64,000 nucleotides of DNA. It comes from Rhabditoides inermis. Its lineage: Eukaryota > Nematoda > Chromadorea > Rhabditida > Rhabditidae. This document shows positions 47,201 through 57,409 of this stretch, piece after piece. The notes beneath the pieces are model-generated. The model was not told the DNA's origin. It made no database searches and saw nothing but the letters and a program-made list of their open reading frames with translations. Within the stretch, counting starts at the first letter, position 1. Each line of letters begins with the position of its first letter. A program made the translations under genes and the position numbers. Location of the stretch: NCBI GenBank assembly GCA_963966185.1, contig CAWZYM010000423.1, positions 300,001-364,000 of the forward strand, given 5' to 3'.

Positions 47201-49303
47201 AATATCACATTGAAGTGCGCGAGCAGCAGACGACGTGATAAAATTGGTATCGGCGCCAGAATCAAGAATAGCGTTAAGAGTGATGAGGTTGCCATCAGCA
47301 TCACAAACGTTAAGACGTGCCATCATGAGATTACCAGAGGAAGATGCAATATTCACTCGAAAGGAAGGTGTGCGCGATCGATTGTCGCGAAATCGTACCT
47401 TGCGGTCACGATTGTCAAAGCGCGAGCGAGACTGGCTGCGTGAAAAGTCACGATTATCGAAGCGAGAGCGAGACTGATTGCGCGAGAAATTGCGGAAACG
47501 ATTCATGCCACCTCCTCGAAAGCCACCTGAGCGGTTGTCACGAGAGAAGTCACGAGAGTAACGAGAGCGAGAAGGTGAACGGTATGGTGAACGATTGTAC
47601 GATCTGTTGAACTGGGGTCTATTGCCGAATGACCTACTGTTGTTGTATCCATTTCCATAACGGTTGTAGGGACTCACTCTCGTGTAGGTAGCTCGTGTTG
47701 TGGAAGGCGAGCGGGAGGAGTTGCGATTGGAGCGGGTGGAGTCCTGACACAGGAGAATATTGTGTTTGCGTGAGCAAGCAGTACACTTTTGAATCGCACC
47801 GCGACATTGTCTACTTGAGTGGTACTTTCTGAAGCAAAGCAAACATTTGTTGTCATACAGAATAGCTTTCTCTCTCTGTTCTGGAGTGGTGAACTTCCTA
47901 CAGTTTGCAGAAGTATGGTTGGACATATCACAAAAACCGCATTGGTCCGATTGCTTGTTGTTACCCTTGCCTCCATTCTTCTTGTTGTCTACTCTCATAT
48001 CCTTGAATTGTGTGAGAAGTGTTTGGTAGCCTGGGGCATGATCTCGTGGTGTGGTGTCATATGCGAGGTTCTCTTTGTGAATGACTACGTTTTCGATCTC
48101 ATCAAGCAGCTGGCTTGTAGTAGTGATGGGAGACCTTTTCTCAACTCTAGCTAGCTCATCAATAACACTCTCTGGAAATTTGCGTCTGATGCAATTCTGT
48201 AGAAACGCGTTGTCAACATTGGTTGTGAGGGCGAGTGAAGAGACAATAGCTGCGATCTCATTAAAGGTTTCGCGAAGGCTAGATGGACTGTCACGAGCTG
48301 CGCGTGTTGCGTTCAGTTGGTCACATAGATCGTGTTCTTGTGCTTGTTCTCTACCGTATGTTTTGCGCAGGAGTGCTACTGCAGCTGGGTATAATGCTTC
48401 TTTGGTCTGGAAGCGCTTGATAAGAGATAAGGCTTTGCCTTTGAGACAGCTACGCAAAATGTAGAATTTCAGGATTGTGGGGAGATTACCATTGTCAACC
48501 ATAGTCGAAAAGAGAGCCCAGAATTCAGGGAATGTAGCAATATCATCACCATCGTATGTTGGGACCGAGAAAATTTTGTTCTTGATGAGAAGAGATGTGA
48601 AATCAACGTCTTTCTTGTCTAATCCGCAGTTGCCCATGGCTGTCACCAAATCAGATGGTTGAAGTGAAAGAGTGGTTGGAGGAAGGGGGACAGAGTTGTT
48701 TGTACTATTGTTTTGCAGGATGATCTCACTGATGTCAAAAATGTTGCGGGTCTTGTCTACCAGAGAGCTGTTACAGTATGAAGCAAGTTCCATGGGCTTA
48801 GATATATCCAGGCTATCTGCGCACGATGCCTGTGCTGTATTGTATGCGGTTTTGATGGTAGCTAGTTCATTCATGCGTTTGTCTAGGGAATTGAGAAGTT
48901 GGACTGCCTTTTCAAACGCTGCGATGCAAATAGATTTTTGACCCGTCCACAGCATGCGGAAATCGTTTGCCTCTGTCTCATCAGATAGTCTCACTCCCTG
49001 GGATATGTAATTGTTCAAAGTGGAATTCACTGTCTCGATTTTTCCTATGGTGTCTTTGATTGCATCTACATAAGCATCGCGATGAATGCGCGCTAGTGGA
49101 ACACCTACTGCGGGATCGTTATCGTATGATACGCCCTGTGCAAACTGGAGAAGGTATGTGTTTGTAGTGTTCTTGAGATCAGTGACTACATCTTTCATCT
49201 CATTGCGGAAAAGTGTGACAATGTTGTCTTGGAATACCTCATCGTCAAGATCTAGTTCTGTTTTTGTCCTTTTAATCCCTCTAGGTTGGGGTTTATCCAC
49301 CAT
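41252..49303 (-). CDS. BEL/Pao retrotransposon Gag-Pol-Env polyprotein (2,683 aa)
   Basis: One uninterrupted frame from ATG 49,303. Domains by residue: Gag core (about 235-420, with FPEFWALFSTMVD); three zinc knuckles (from C455: CGFCDMSNHTSANC, CLLCFRKYHSSRQC, CTACSRKHNILLC); an SR-rich linker; aspartic protease with DSGAD at 681-685; reverse transcriptase with VRIVYDASS (D978), SDIEKAFLQIHL (D1020) and MYVDN (1099-1103); RNase H with FSDAS (D1270) and MSDSTISLSWI; integrase with HLSHFHCGPN and CVPCRK zinc binding, then D1691, D1754, E1799; and a C-terminal WRMARVLEL block (DUF5641-like). From about 2029 an envelope follows: signal-like hydrophobic stretch, Thr-rich mucin-like region, Cys-rich segment, a TM at about 2348-2369, a cytoplasmic tail, a second hydrophobic stretch at about 2600-2620, and the first Cys-rich residues of a phlebovirus Gc-like domain that is cut short. 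The element would copy itself through an RNA intermediate; the env part is incomplete. Confidence 0.93.
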   Translation of the reverse strand: MVDKPQPRGIKRTKTELDLDDEVFQDNIVTLFRNEMKDVVTDLKNTTNTYLLQFAQGVSYDNDPAVGVPLARIHRDAYVDAIKDTIGKIETVNSTLNNYISQGVRLSDETEANDFRMLWTGQKSICIAAFEKAVQLLNSLDKRMNELATIKTAYNTAQASCADSLDISKPMELASYCNSSLVDKTRNIFDISEIILQNNSTNNSVPLPPTTLSLQPSDLVTAMGNCGLDKKDVDFTSLLIKNKIFSVPTYDGDDIATFPEFWALFSTMVDNGNLPTILKFYILRSCLKGKALSLIKRFQTKEALYPAAVALLRKTYGREQAQEHDLCDQLNATRAARDSPSSLRETFNEIAAIVSSLALTTNVDNAFLQNCIRRKFPESVIDELARVEKRSPITTTSQLLDEIENVVIHKENLAYDTTPRDHAPGYQTLLTQFKDMRVDNKKNGGKGNNKQSDQCGFCDMSNHTSANCRKFTTPEQREKAILYDNKCLLCFRKYHSSRQCRGAIQKCTACSRKHNILLCQDSTRSNRNSSRSPSTTRATYTRVSPYNRYGNGYNNSRSFGNRPQFNRSYNRSPYRSPSRSRYSRDFSRDNRSGGFRGGGMNRFRNFSRNQSRSRFDNRDFSRSQSRSRFDNRDRKVRFRDNRSRTPSFRVNIASSSGNLMMARLNVCDADGNLITLNAILDSGADTNFITSSAARALQCDILQANKDINILLFGDERVKAKTDVVRVDIVLDSGEILACDMHTKDALTRPVHVAPIEQRDVEYLERHGGVVEWRQSECIEPDILIGITHFWRIMNSDSPSFELPSGLMARASQVGHIICGRKTTDGSADRNEFHINMIRNETGDELKVLYDLDTLGIKDTVFDGDVNDKVVQSFEESTMIDWEVGISVCWPWKEGMKEQLADNYPVALRRFYQQVTQAQRDDKVFAAFVKNFEEQEARGFIEDVPDGDPPEGVPIYYIPYQSVTKADSKTTKVRIVYDASSHMKGVRSLNECLHAGPTILPDITGMLIRCRIGRYICISDIEKAFLQIHLQEQDRDVTRFLWLKDINQPPSSENIRVMRFTRIPFGVISSPFLLGKSILHFLDQSDCPEHIKQSIRENMYVDNLMITFDNEEEMSEIYKESKKVFTDMHMNLREYASNLSSLSSIVPDIDRSDDLKQKILGYEWDTRDDSLSVKKPKAISVDKRFTRRNILKFVAGFFDPVSMFAPLYTAGKILLQDVWKLNTGWDDHITDSEVTLRFTEYQNILMNATLTFPRAIISVPEGNQLVIFSDASIRAYAAVAYIRAPVPNESYYANSIILAKQRLSSQKGMTIPRLELLSILLACKMAQTILRESHLKISKVFLMSDSTISLSWIKKKEKIRFRQFVENRVRTIIDIIQSIEDSGIPVELRHVSSGDNSSDHATRTNLTFDEMISSNWFHGPEWLCRDETEWPESVNVFEVVDPHVEKEIAKESAGHYNQPEVIAMMVSAEEHINEIDEKLTNYHDGLEREFHRSNSYKKVLAITAYVLRAVKTMLWKTKNIELINRVFDSIPTLNRVALGTDAGEYLTFECLESAREQLIRMHQRTHRRRILRMKNNVHEDLDGIFKQYGRFGASDEVEVHDRPALQIKSALGELLVNDIHLSHFHCGPNTVLGMIHESYYAPRARGVIKQLLKRCVPCRKRENHSFAVPPYANLPKARVNRCRPFQHCALDCYGPITVEVASGQKQKAWVCLFTCFASRLLHAEALYSMNTKEFLMCLKRFFATWGVSDTFTSDNATTFHLAAEIMKDTLFAELVQEVDKTPIRTKTRWFFSTPLAPHENGLVERKVRASKKALRHAIGTSIPDRTTFETLLKQCTFLCNATPLTYVDQGANDYQVLRPIDLVLPKVRSPYYEKFSNEYEEMLESFLDVEKQVNRFWSVWKRDYLLDNKNFGSIPRKNQAHAAQNAPAVGEVVLVKDDNLPRLRWRMARVLELKHRRDGEIKSAVLQTHKGKLVRSVQMLVPLSLRPDRSTLIEAARSISDATQGDNVSQVEDPPEEEEARVNSSSVVMDLWRMAHKCVFMPTFIIMLLIACFPVTSASVVEMRNVSALGGMVPFEDFVPNVTVTSTRPSTTKLPPTTTKPPTTTTTPTVTTRVTTHAPTTTTTKLPSTTTTLVRTTAQSRSSVKVTTRGSTTTPSTTTTSTVKSPSPSKIVDLDDNYMNSETEWYIRTDGFAVASSSGSNMNLHARHPNAKQPNQPAIDEDKVHPLFPIAYLNKREGNGTRISVVSFPDDPANMTCAKSGVNIYDPVAEQRSKICAGDFCIEVEKTDSSTIVFPSDVTIHPYTANWRKSYKGKYHLLAITCPSQNYCANLPCTICYLEILLNPRCSEFLFGLYTSLTILSLILVTYTCCKYKCNVKRFGLDIWVGVKRSTLWLWDHCVNGWHKCKCLCARRWGNHTSRRTQRRADAYRQRVGRRPHISAPDIPLVDMPLVPTRYAPPPPTDNVLASLAHEPRVADTTMSRRSGILTSISNHITSVMTKRRDHVAGVTSNQSSYSDISLEGDTIRWSPSFYNNANTPVTTHNSATPPSAPYVTSPISPISLSEPLLPGEEEGIALFRSWYRAHYPPSQQQVRPPTRRVLFPQSIASTLTLFVAIMALISPTHAVICDHSIPITHNETVCENGKCIAKTIADLSFTPRAKHICVNVMHGDQLVTKPTYSNPAHS

Positions 49304-49755
49304 AATGAAGTTTTTCGCTTAATGAACCGCTATCAATATATTCAATGATCCACAAATATATCACTGGAATAGATAATATGCCACTTGCAATATGAAAGTA
49401 ATGGGCGCGTCAAATTAACCACAATTTTTATGTTTATGTTTATGTTATTTTTATTTTTTATTTTATATTCAGTCCTATTTATCAACGAATCAAAAAAAAA
49501 AAAAAATGAAGGAGACTCACTGGAGAGTGAGCTGGCGGAAGATCTCTTCCGGCTTCACGAGGGGAACGAGGACGATAATGGAGTAGAGGCTCTGCTTCTA
49601 CTGTAAGGGGGGTGCTTTATAAGCGCTCAACAAGCTGACTGATAACAAGTCTCTCACGGCTCTGGCTGGTCAGCCTCTCAACTGCCACCTGATCAGAATG
49701 ATCACGGTCGTACGACTGAGCTTGTACTCTCCAACTCACCGGAGAAGAAGAAGGG

Positions 49756-49890
49756 GGAGACCCTGTAACCTTGTAGACGGATGAGTGTAGTACTGGAGAG
49801 TGTGTGATGACAGTCGACGGTAGATGGGGAGACCTTGTAGCCTTGTAGACGGATGATGTTGTACTGGAGAGTGTCTGATGACAGTCGACC
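49756..49890. repeat. ~70-bp imperfect tandem duplication
   Basis: GGGGAGACCYTGTARCCTTG, then TAGACGGATGA, a TACTGGAGAGTGT block and GATGACAGTCGAC, occurs twice in a row (about 49,756-49,818 and 49,827-49,889). Confidence 0.8.
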
Positions 49891-50121
49891 TGGCAGGATA
49901 GGGATACGGTAGCTGGTTGCTAGTTAATGGGTGGAGACTTACGGTAGATGGGGAGGGTGAGGATGATAGCTGAGAGATTGCTGCTGCTGCTGTAGCTGGA
50001 GGGGCACTCTGCTGGAGGCAGTCGTGCCGGAATGGTTTGCTACCCTTTGCCACTTGGTTATATACTGCTCCAGTCCAGGCTCCGCCTCCGGAAAAGTTGC
50101 CAATTCTGTAGCGAGGGGAGG

Positions 50122-50476
50122 TTTTTGCACCGTCACGGGACCTCTTTTTGTTGGACTCTTGGGACTCCGGAGCTCTTTCGCCTGATTGGGCCATTATGCA
50201 TGCAGCTCCTCCGTGCGCCTGGCTAAGATTTTTAGACTTTTTCTTGATCAGCGGAAGTCGACGCTCTCTGCGGCGCCCACGTTTCTGCTCCTCGAGGACA
50301 CTTTTTGCACTTTTTCTTGGACTCTTGGAAACCTCGGGACTCTCGGTGATTATGCATTCAGCCGTCTCCCGGACTCTTGCACGGGTTTTTGCACTCTTTC
50401 CGGCAAACAGCGGACTCTTCTATATGCGTTGGCAACCTCTTTTTGCACCGTCAAAAAACTTTTGGACTCTTTGCAC
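50122..50476. repeat. degenerate repeat built on TTTTTGCAC and GGACTCTT
   Basis: TTTTTGCAC occurs at 50,122, 50,302, 50,386 and 50,440; GGACTCTT occurs at about 50,153, 50,319, 50,371, 50,412 and 50,464. ATTATGCATKCAGC is also duplicated (about 50,191 and 50,349), which suggests decayed units of roughly 140-180 bp. Position upstream of the polyprotein would suit a regulatory leader, but that is a guess. Confidence 0.55.
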
Positions 50477-51041
50477 GTCCGAGCAGACCTGACCTTTTTC
50501 TTTTCAGATTACTGTATGTGAACTTGAACTTGTAGGATTACTTAACGATGTGATGAACCCGACTACTACACTCCACGCTTCTTACTATCATGACCCTCTT
50601 CCAGCGCGCAATCATTGGTCATGACTCAGAAACGTTTCATGTAATGTGAGCTCATCATGATTGTTTGTACACACAACCCATCGTTTTATATCTGTAGCCA
50701 TCTTCTTTGACTTTTACACGCTTTCTGCGTAGTTTGTATTCCGTTCCATTCCCTTCCCATCTCATCGCCTTGCTGTGCTTCCGCGCACGCCTCATAGACT
50801 GTGGATCACAACAAAACAATGTTGCTTTCCTCTCACCATGGCTGTTTGACACGTACGGTATGTACTGTAATCGACGAACATTTGTTACAAATACACGGTA
50901 CGTAACCATGGTGATAGCCGAATTGCCACGAAATGAATGAGATGGATATGGAATAATATGGAATACTGATGGTAAAAAAATAAATAAAAAAAAGAGTGGT
51001 AGGCACAATGCACCATGTTTCGGCAGATGGGTTATTCCTAG

Positions 51042-51146
51042 TATGATTCCAGTCTACTATCTAAGATTCCTACGTTATTACCAGGTGGTTCAGTGATATC
51101 AAACCCAATGCAGAAACCGACCTATTCCAATCCAGCTCACTCCTAA
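51042..51146 (+). pseudogene. plus-strand fragment of the env 3' end
   Basis: A 35-codon open stretch after a stop, whose last residues (KPTYSNPAHS and stop) equal the C-terminus of the minus-strand polyprotein. Upstream of that it is not similar to the polyprotein, so it probably shows the true C-terminal residues of another copy's envelope, in opposite orientation. It is only a fragment and cannot work alone. Confidence 0.5.
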
Positions 51147-51341
51147 TAGACTCTCACATAACACACACATCGATTAGACCAATAGACCTTTATGACATAA
51201 GGAATATAGCGATAGTGAGAATGGGAGGGCGCGACTGTTCTCCGTGTCGCTCCTGTGAAGAGTGCCTGCCTTCTCCTCTCGAGGGGGCGGGGCGTCGGAT
51301 GGGCGGGGCCGAACCTCCTTGCGTGGCCTCTGGCCGCGACA
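51114..51341 (+). repeat. 228-bp inverted repeat, right copy
   Basis: Exact inverted copy of 41,057-41,284. It ends GGCCGCGACA directly at the satellite junction, so this copy defines the right border of the insertion. Confidence 0.92.
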
Positions 51342-54300
51342 TATTCGGTACTCATTTCACACGACTTGGCATCCGATAGAAAATGGAAAATTCGATAATC
51401 AAAGAAAATACTTCTTTTTTCCGCGAACAGTTGGGTGTATATCTTATGAAGACGTTGCGTTATATTTTGTGAGTTGTCTACAGACCAGATTTCTGATAAA
51501 ATTCAATAAGATGACTAAAAATAATTGGAAAAAAAACATTATGTAAAATAATTAAAAGATGTCTCAGTGAACAAAAATCTCTCTCTTATTTTCCCCATAT
51601 CTCTCTTTTTGTAGTTATTCGATCGTTTCGTTTAGCAAAAACTTTCGTGTGCAGGGGGATTGAACCCGAGCCTTCCATTTGATGAAACAGCAACACTACC
51701 ACTGCGCCATTCGACACTTCTATTGGGTACTCATTTCACACGACTTGGCATCCGATAGAAAATGGAAAATTCGATAATCAAAAAAATACTTCTTTTTTGC
51801 CGCGAACAGTTGGGTGTATATCATATGAAGACGTTGCGTTATATTTTGTGAGTTGTCTACAGACCAGATTTTTGATAAAATTCAATAAGATGACTAAAAA
51901 TAATTGAAAAAACAGTATGTAAAAAATTAAAAGATGTTTCAGTGATCAAAAATCTTCCTTTCCCCATATCTCTCTTTTTGTAGTTATTTGATTGTTTCGT
52001 TAAGCAAAAACTTTCGTGTGCAGGGGGATTGAACCCGAGCCTTCCATTTGACGAAACAGCAACACTACCACTGCGCCATTCGACACTTATATTTGGTACT
52101 CATTTCACACGACTTGGCATCCGATAGAAAATGGAAAATTCGATAATCAAAGAAAATACTTCTTTTTTCCGCGAACAGTTGGGTGTATATCTTATGAAGA
52201 CGTTGCGTTATATTTTGTGAGTTGTCTACAGACCAAGATTCTGATAAAATGCAATAAGATGACTAAAAATAATTGAAAAAAAACATTATGTAAAATAATT
52301 AAAGATGTCTCAGTGAACAAAAATCTCTCTCTTCCTTCCCCCTTGTCTCTCTTTTTGTAGTTATTCGATTGTTTCGTTAAGCAAAAACTTTCGTGTACAG
52401 GGGGATTGAACCCGAGCCTTCCATTTGACGAAACAGCAACACTACCACTGCGCCATTCGACACTTTTTTTCGGTACTCTTTTCACACGACTTGGCATTCA
52501 ATCGAAAATGGAAAATTCGATAATCAAAGAAAATACTTATTTTTTTCCGCGAACAGTTGGGTGTATATCTTATGAAGACGTTGCGTTATATTTTGTGAGT
52601 TGTCTACAGACCAGATTTCTGATAAAATTCAATAAGATGACTAAAAATAATTGGAAAAAAACATTATGTAAAATAATTAAAAGATGTCTCAGTGAACAAA
52701 AATCTCTCTCTTATTTTCCCCATATCTCTCTTTTTGTAGTTATTCGATCGTTTCGTTTAGCAAAAACTTTCGTGTGCAGAGAGGTTTGAACTCGAGCCTT
52801 CCATTTGATGAAACAGCAACACTACCACTGCGCCATTCGACACTTATATTCGGTACTCATTTCACACGACTTGGCATCCGATAGAAAATGGAAAATTCGA
52901 TAATCAAAGAAAATACTTCTTTTTTCCGCGAACAGTTGGGTGTATATCTTATGAAGACGTTGCGTTATATTTTGTGAGTTGTCTACAGACCAAGATTCTG
53001 ATAAAATTCAATAAGATGACTAAAAATAATTGGAAAAAAAACATTATGTAAAATAATTAAAAGATGTCTCAGTGAACAAAAATCTCTCTCTTATTTTCCC
53101 CATATCTCTCTTTTTGTAGTTATTCGATCGTTTCGTTTAGCAAAAACTTTCGTGTGCAGGGGGATTGAACCCGAGCCTTCCATTTGATGAAACAGCAACA
53201 CTACCACTGCGCCATTCGACACTTCTATTGGGTACTCATTTCACACGACTTGGCATCCGATAGAAAATGGAAAATTCGATAATCAAAAAAATACTTCTTT
53301 TTTGCCGCGAACAGTTGGGTGTATATCATATGAAGACGTTGCGTTATATTTTGTGAGTTGTCTACAGACCAGATTTTTGATAAAATTCAATAAGATGACT
53401 AAAAATAATTGAAAAAACAGTATGTAAAAAATTAAAAGATGTTTCAGTGAACAAAAATCTTTCTCTTCCTTTCCCCATATCTCTCTTTTTGTAGTTATTT
53501 GATTGTTTCGTTAAGCAAAAACTTTCGTGTGCAGGGGGATTGAACCCGAGCCTTCCATTTGACGAAACAGCAACACTACCACTGCGCCATTCGACACTTA
53601 TATTCGGTACTCATTTCACACGACTTGGCATCCGATAGAAAATGGAAAATTCGATAATCAAAGAAAATACTTCTTTTTTCCGCGAACAGTTGGGTGTATA
53701 TCTTATGAAGACGTTGCGTTATATTTTGTGAGTTGTCTACAGACCAGATTTCTGATAAAATTCAATAAGATGACTAAAAATAATTGGAAAAAAAACATTA
53801 TGTAAAATAATTAAAAGATGTCTCAGTGAACGAAAATCTCTCTCTTATTTTCCCCATATCTCTCTTTTTGTAGTTATTCGATCGTTTCGTTTAGCAAAAA
53901 CTTTCGTGTGCAGAGAGGTTTGAACTCGAGCCTTCCATTTGATGAAACAACAACACTTCCACTGCGCCATTCGACACTTATATTCGGTACTCATTTCACA
54001 CGACTTGGCATCCGATAGAAAATGGAAAATTCGATAATCAAAGAAAATACTTCTTTTTTCCGCGAACAGTTGGGTGTATATCTTATGAAGACGTTGCGTT
54101 ATATTTTGTGAGTTGTCTACAGACCAAGATTCTGATAAAATTCATCAAGATGACTGAAAATAATTGAAAAAAACATTATGTAAAATAATAGAAAGATGTC
54201 TCAGTGAACAAAAATCTCTCTCTTCCTTCCCCTATGTCTCTTTTTTTGTAGTTATTTGATCGTTTCGTTAAGCAAAAACTTTCGTGTACAGGGGGATTGA

Positions 54301-57300
54301 ACCCGAGCCTTCCATTTGACGAAACAGCAACACTACCACTGCGCCATTCGACACTTTTTTTCGGTACTCTTTTCACACGACTTGGCATTCAATCGAAAAT
54401 GGAAAATTCGATAATCAAAGAAAATACTTATTTTTTTCCGCGAACAGTTGGGTGTATATCTTATGAAGACGTTGCGTTATATTTTGTGAGTTGTCTACAG
54501 ACCAGATTTCTGATAAAATTCAATAAGATGACTAAAAATAATTGGAAAAAAACATTATGTAAAATAATTAAAAGATGTCTCAGTGAACAAAAATCTCTCT
54601 CTTATTTTCCCCATATCTCTCTTTTTGTAGTTATTCGATCGTTTCGTTTAGCAAAAACTTTCGTGTGCAGAGAGGTTTGAACTCGAGCCTTCCATTTGAT
54701 GAAACAGCAACACTACCACTGCGCCATTCGACACTTATATTCGGTACTCATTTCACACGACTTGGCATCCGATAGAAAATGAAAAATTCGATAATCAAAG
54801 AAAATACTTCTTTTTTCCGCGAACAGTTGGGTGTATATCTTATGAAGACGTTGCGTTATATTTTGTGAGTTGTCTACAGACCAAGATTCTGATAAAATTC
54901 ATCAAGATGACTAAAAATAATTGAAAAAAACATTATGTAAAATAATAGAAAGATGTCTCAGTGAACAAAAATCTCTCTCTTCCTTCCCCTATGTCTCTTT
55001 TTTTGTAGTTATTTGATCGTTTCGTTAAGCAAAAACTTTCGTGTGCAGGGGGATTGAACCCGAGCCTTCCATTTGACGAAACAGCAACACTACCACTGCG
55101 CCATTCGACACTTCTTTTGGGTACTCATTTCACACGACTTGGCATTCGATAGAAAATGGAAAATTCGATAATCAAAGAAAATACTTCTTTTTTCCGCGAA
55201 CAGTTGGGTGTATATCTTATGAAGACGTTGCGTTATATTTTGTGAGTTGTCTACAGACCAGATTTTTGATAAAATTCAATAAGATGACTGAAAATAATTG
55301 AAAAAAACAGTATGTAAAAAATTAAAAGATGTTTCAGTGAACAAAAATCTCTCTCTTCCTTTCCCCATATCTCTCTTTTTGTAGTTATTTGATCGTTTCG
55401 TTAAGCAAAAACTTTCGTGTGCAGGGGGATTGAACCCGAGCCTTCCATTTGACAAAACAGCAACACTACCACTGCGCCATTCGACACTTATATTCGGTAC
55501 TCATTTCACACGACTTGGCATCCGATAGAAAATGGAAAATTCGATAATCAAAGAAAATACTTCTTTTTTCCGCGAACAGTTGGGTGTATATCTTATGAAG
55601 ACGTTGCGTTATATTTTGTGAGTTGTCTACAGACCAAGATTCTGATAAAATTCATCAAGATGACTAAAAATAATTGAAAAAAACATTATGTAAAATAATA
55701 GAAAGATGTCTCAGTGAACAAAAATCTCTCTCTTCCTTCCCCTATGTCTCTTTTTTTGTAGTTATTTGATCGTTTCGTTAAGCAAAAACTTTCGTGTGCA
55801 GGGGGATTGAACCCGAGCCTTCCATTTGACGAAACAGCAACACTACCACTGCGCCATTCGACACTTTTTTTCGGTACTCTTTTCACACGACTTGGCATTC
55901 AATCGAAAATGGAAAATTCGATAATCAAAGAAAATACTTCTTTTTTTCCGCGAACAGTTGGGTGTATATCTTATGAAGACGTTGCGTTATATTTTGTGAG
56001 TTGTCTACAGACCAGATTTCTGATAAAATTCAATAAGATGACTAAAAATAATTGGAAAAAAACATTATGTAAAATAATTAAAAGATGTCTCAGTGAACAA
56101 AAATCTCTCTCTTATTTTCCCCATATCTCTCTTTTTGTAGTTATTCGATCGTTTCGTTTAGCAAAAACTTTCGTGTGCAGAGAGGTTTGAACTCGAGCCT
56201 TCCATTTGATGAAACAACAACACTTCCACTGCGCCATTCGACACTTATATTCGGTACTCATTTCACACGACTTGGCATCCGATAGAAAATGGAAAATTCG
56301 ATAATCAAAGAAAATACTTCTTTTTTCCGCGAACAGTTGGGTGTATATCTTATGAAGACGTTGCGTTATATTTTGTGAGTTGTCTACAGACCAAGATTCT
56401 GATAAAATTCATCAAGATGACTAAAAATAATTGAAAAAAACATTATGTAAAATAATAGAAAGATGTCTCAGTGAACAAAAATCTCTCTCTGCCTTCCCCT
56501 ATGTCTCTTTTTTTGTAGTTATTTGATCGTTTCGTTAAGCAAAAACTTTCGTGTGCAGGGGGATTGAACCCGAGCCTTCCATTTGACGAAACAGCAACAC
56601 TACCACTGCGCCATTCGACACTTCTTTTGGGTACTCATTTCACACGACTTGGCATTCGATAGAAAATGGAAAATTCGATAATCAAAGAAAATACTTCTTT
56701 TTTCCGCGAACAGTTGGGTGTATATCTTATGAAGACGTTGCGTTATATTTTGTGAGTTGTCTACAGACCAGATTTTTGATAAAATTCAATAAGATGACTG
56801 AAAATAATTGAAAAAAACAGTATGTAAAAAATTAAAAGATGTTTCAGTGAACAAAAATCTCTCTCTTCCTTTCCCCATATCTCTCTTTTTGTAGTTATTT
56901 GATCGTTTCGTTAAGCAAAAACTTTCGTGTGCAGGGGGATTGAACCCGAGCCTTCCATTTGACAAAACAGCAACACTACCACTGCGCCATTCGACACTTA
57001 TATTCGGTACTCATTTCACACGACTTGGCATCCGATAGAAAATGGAAAATTCGATAATCAAAGAAAATACTTCTTTTTTCCGCGAACAGTTGGGTGTATA
57101 TCTTATGAAGACGTTGCGTTATATTTTGTGAGTTGTCTACAGACCAAGATTCTGATAAAATTCATCAAGATGACTAAAAATAATTGAAAAAAACATTATG
57201 TAAAATAATAGAAAGATGTCTCAGTGAACAAAAATCTCTCTCTTCCTTCCCCTATGTCTCTTTTTTTGTAGTTATTTGATCGTTTCGTTAAGCAAAAACT

Positions 57301-57409
57301 TTCGTGTGCAGGGGGATTGAACCCGAGCCTTCCATTTGACGAAACAGCAACACTACCACTGCGCCATTCGACACTTATATTCGGTACTCATTTCACACGA
57401 CTTGGCATC

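Larger units (their letters stand above)
49304..51041. other. 5' region of the minus-strand BEL element; no LTR identified
   Basis: Expected to hold the 5' LTR and leader. I find no copy of the 41,057-41,284 sequence in the needed (minus) orientation. It contains a 15-base A run (about 49,490), a GCTTTATAAGCGC box (49,610), a 70-bp imperfect tandem duplication and a longer degenerate repeat (listed separately). A short acidic plus-strand frame (49,497-49,603) has no recognised family. Confidence 0.5.
38980..51341. mobile_element. 12.4-kb composite BEL/Pao-related insertion in the satellite array
   Basis: The satellite sequence stops at 38,979 and resumes at 51,342, sharing TATTC on both sides. 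The inserted DNA begins TG and ends CA like an LTR element, yet no direct LTRs were found when the two ends were compared. It contains, in order: a plus-strand gag-type zinc-knuckle gene (38,980-40,018), a noncoding stretch, a 228-bp inverted repeat, the minus-strand Gag-Pol-Env ORF, a 1.8-kb leader region, a plus-strand fragment of the env 3' end, and the second 228-bp inverted repeat. The simplest reading is two related elements in opposite orientation joined by nested insertion or template switching, mobilised or fixed as one unit. Confidence 0.7.

Noticed and set aside
41402..49322. Plus-strand ORFs opposite the polyprotein
   Set aside because: Antisense shadows of the 8-kb BEL frame, without motifs of their own.
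38980..51341. Direct LTRs of the BEL element
   Set aside because: Comparing both ends by eye showed no same-strand repeat; only the 228-bp inverted copies were found.
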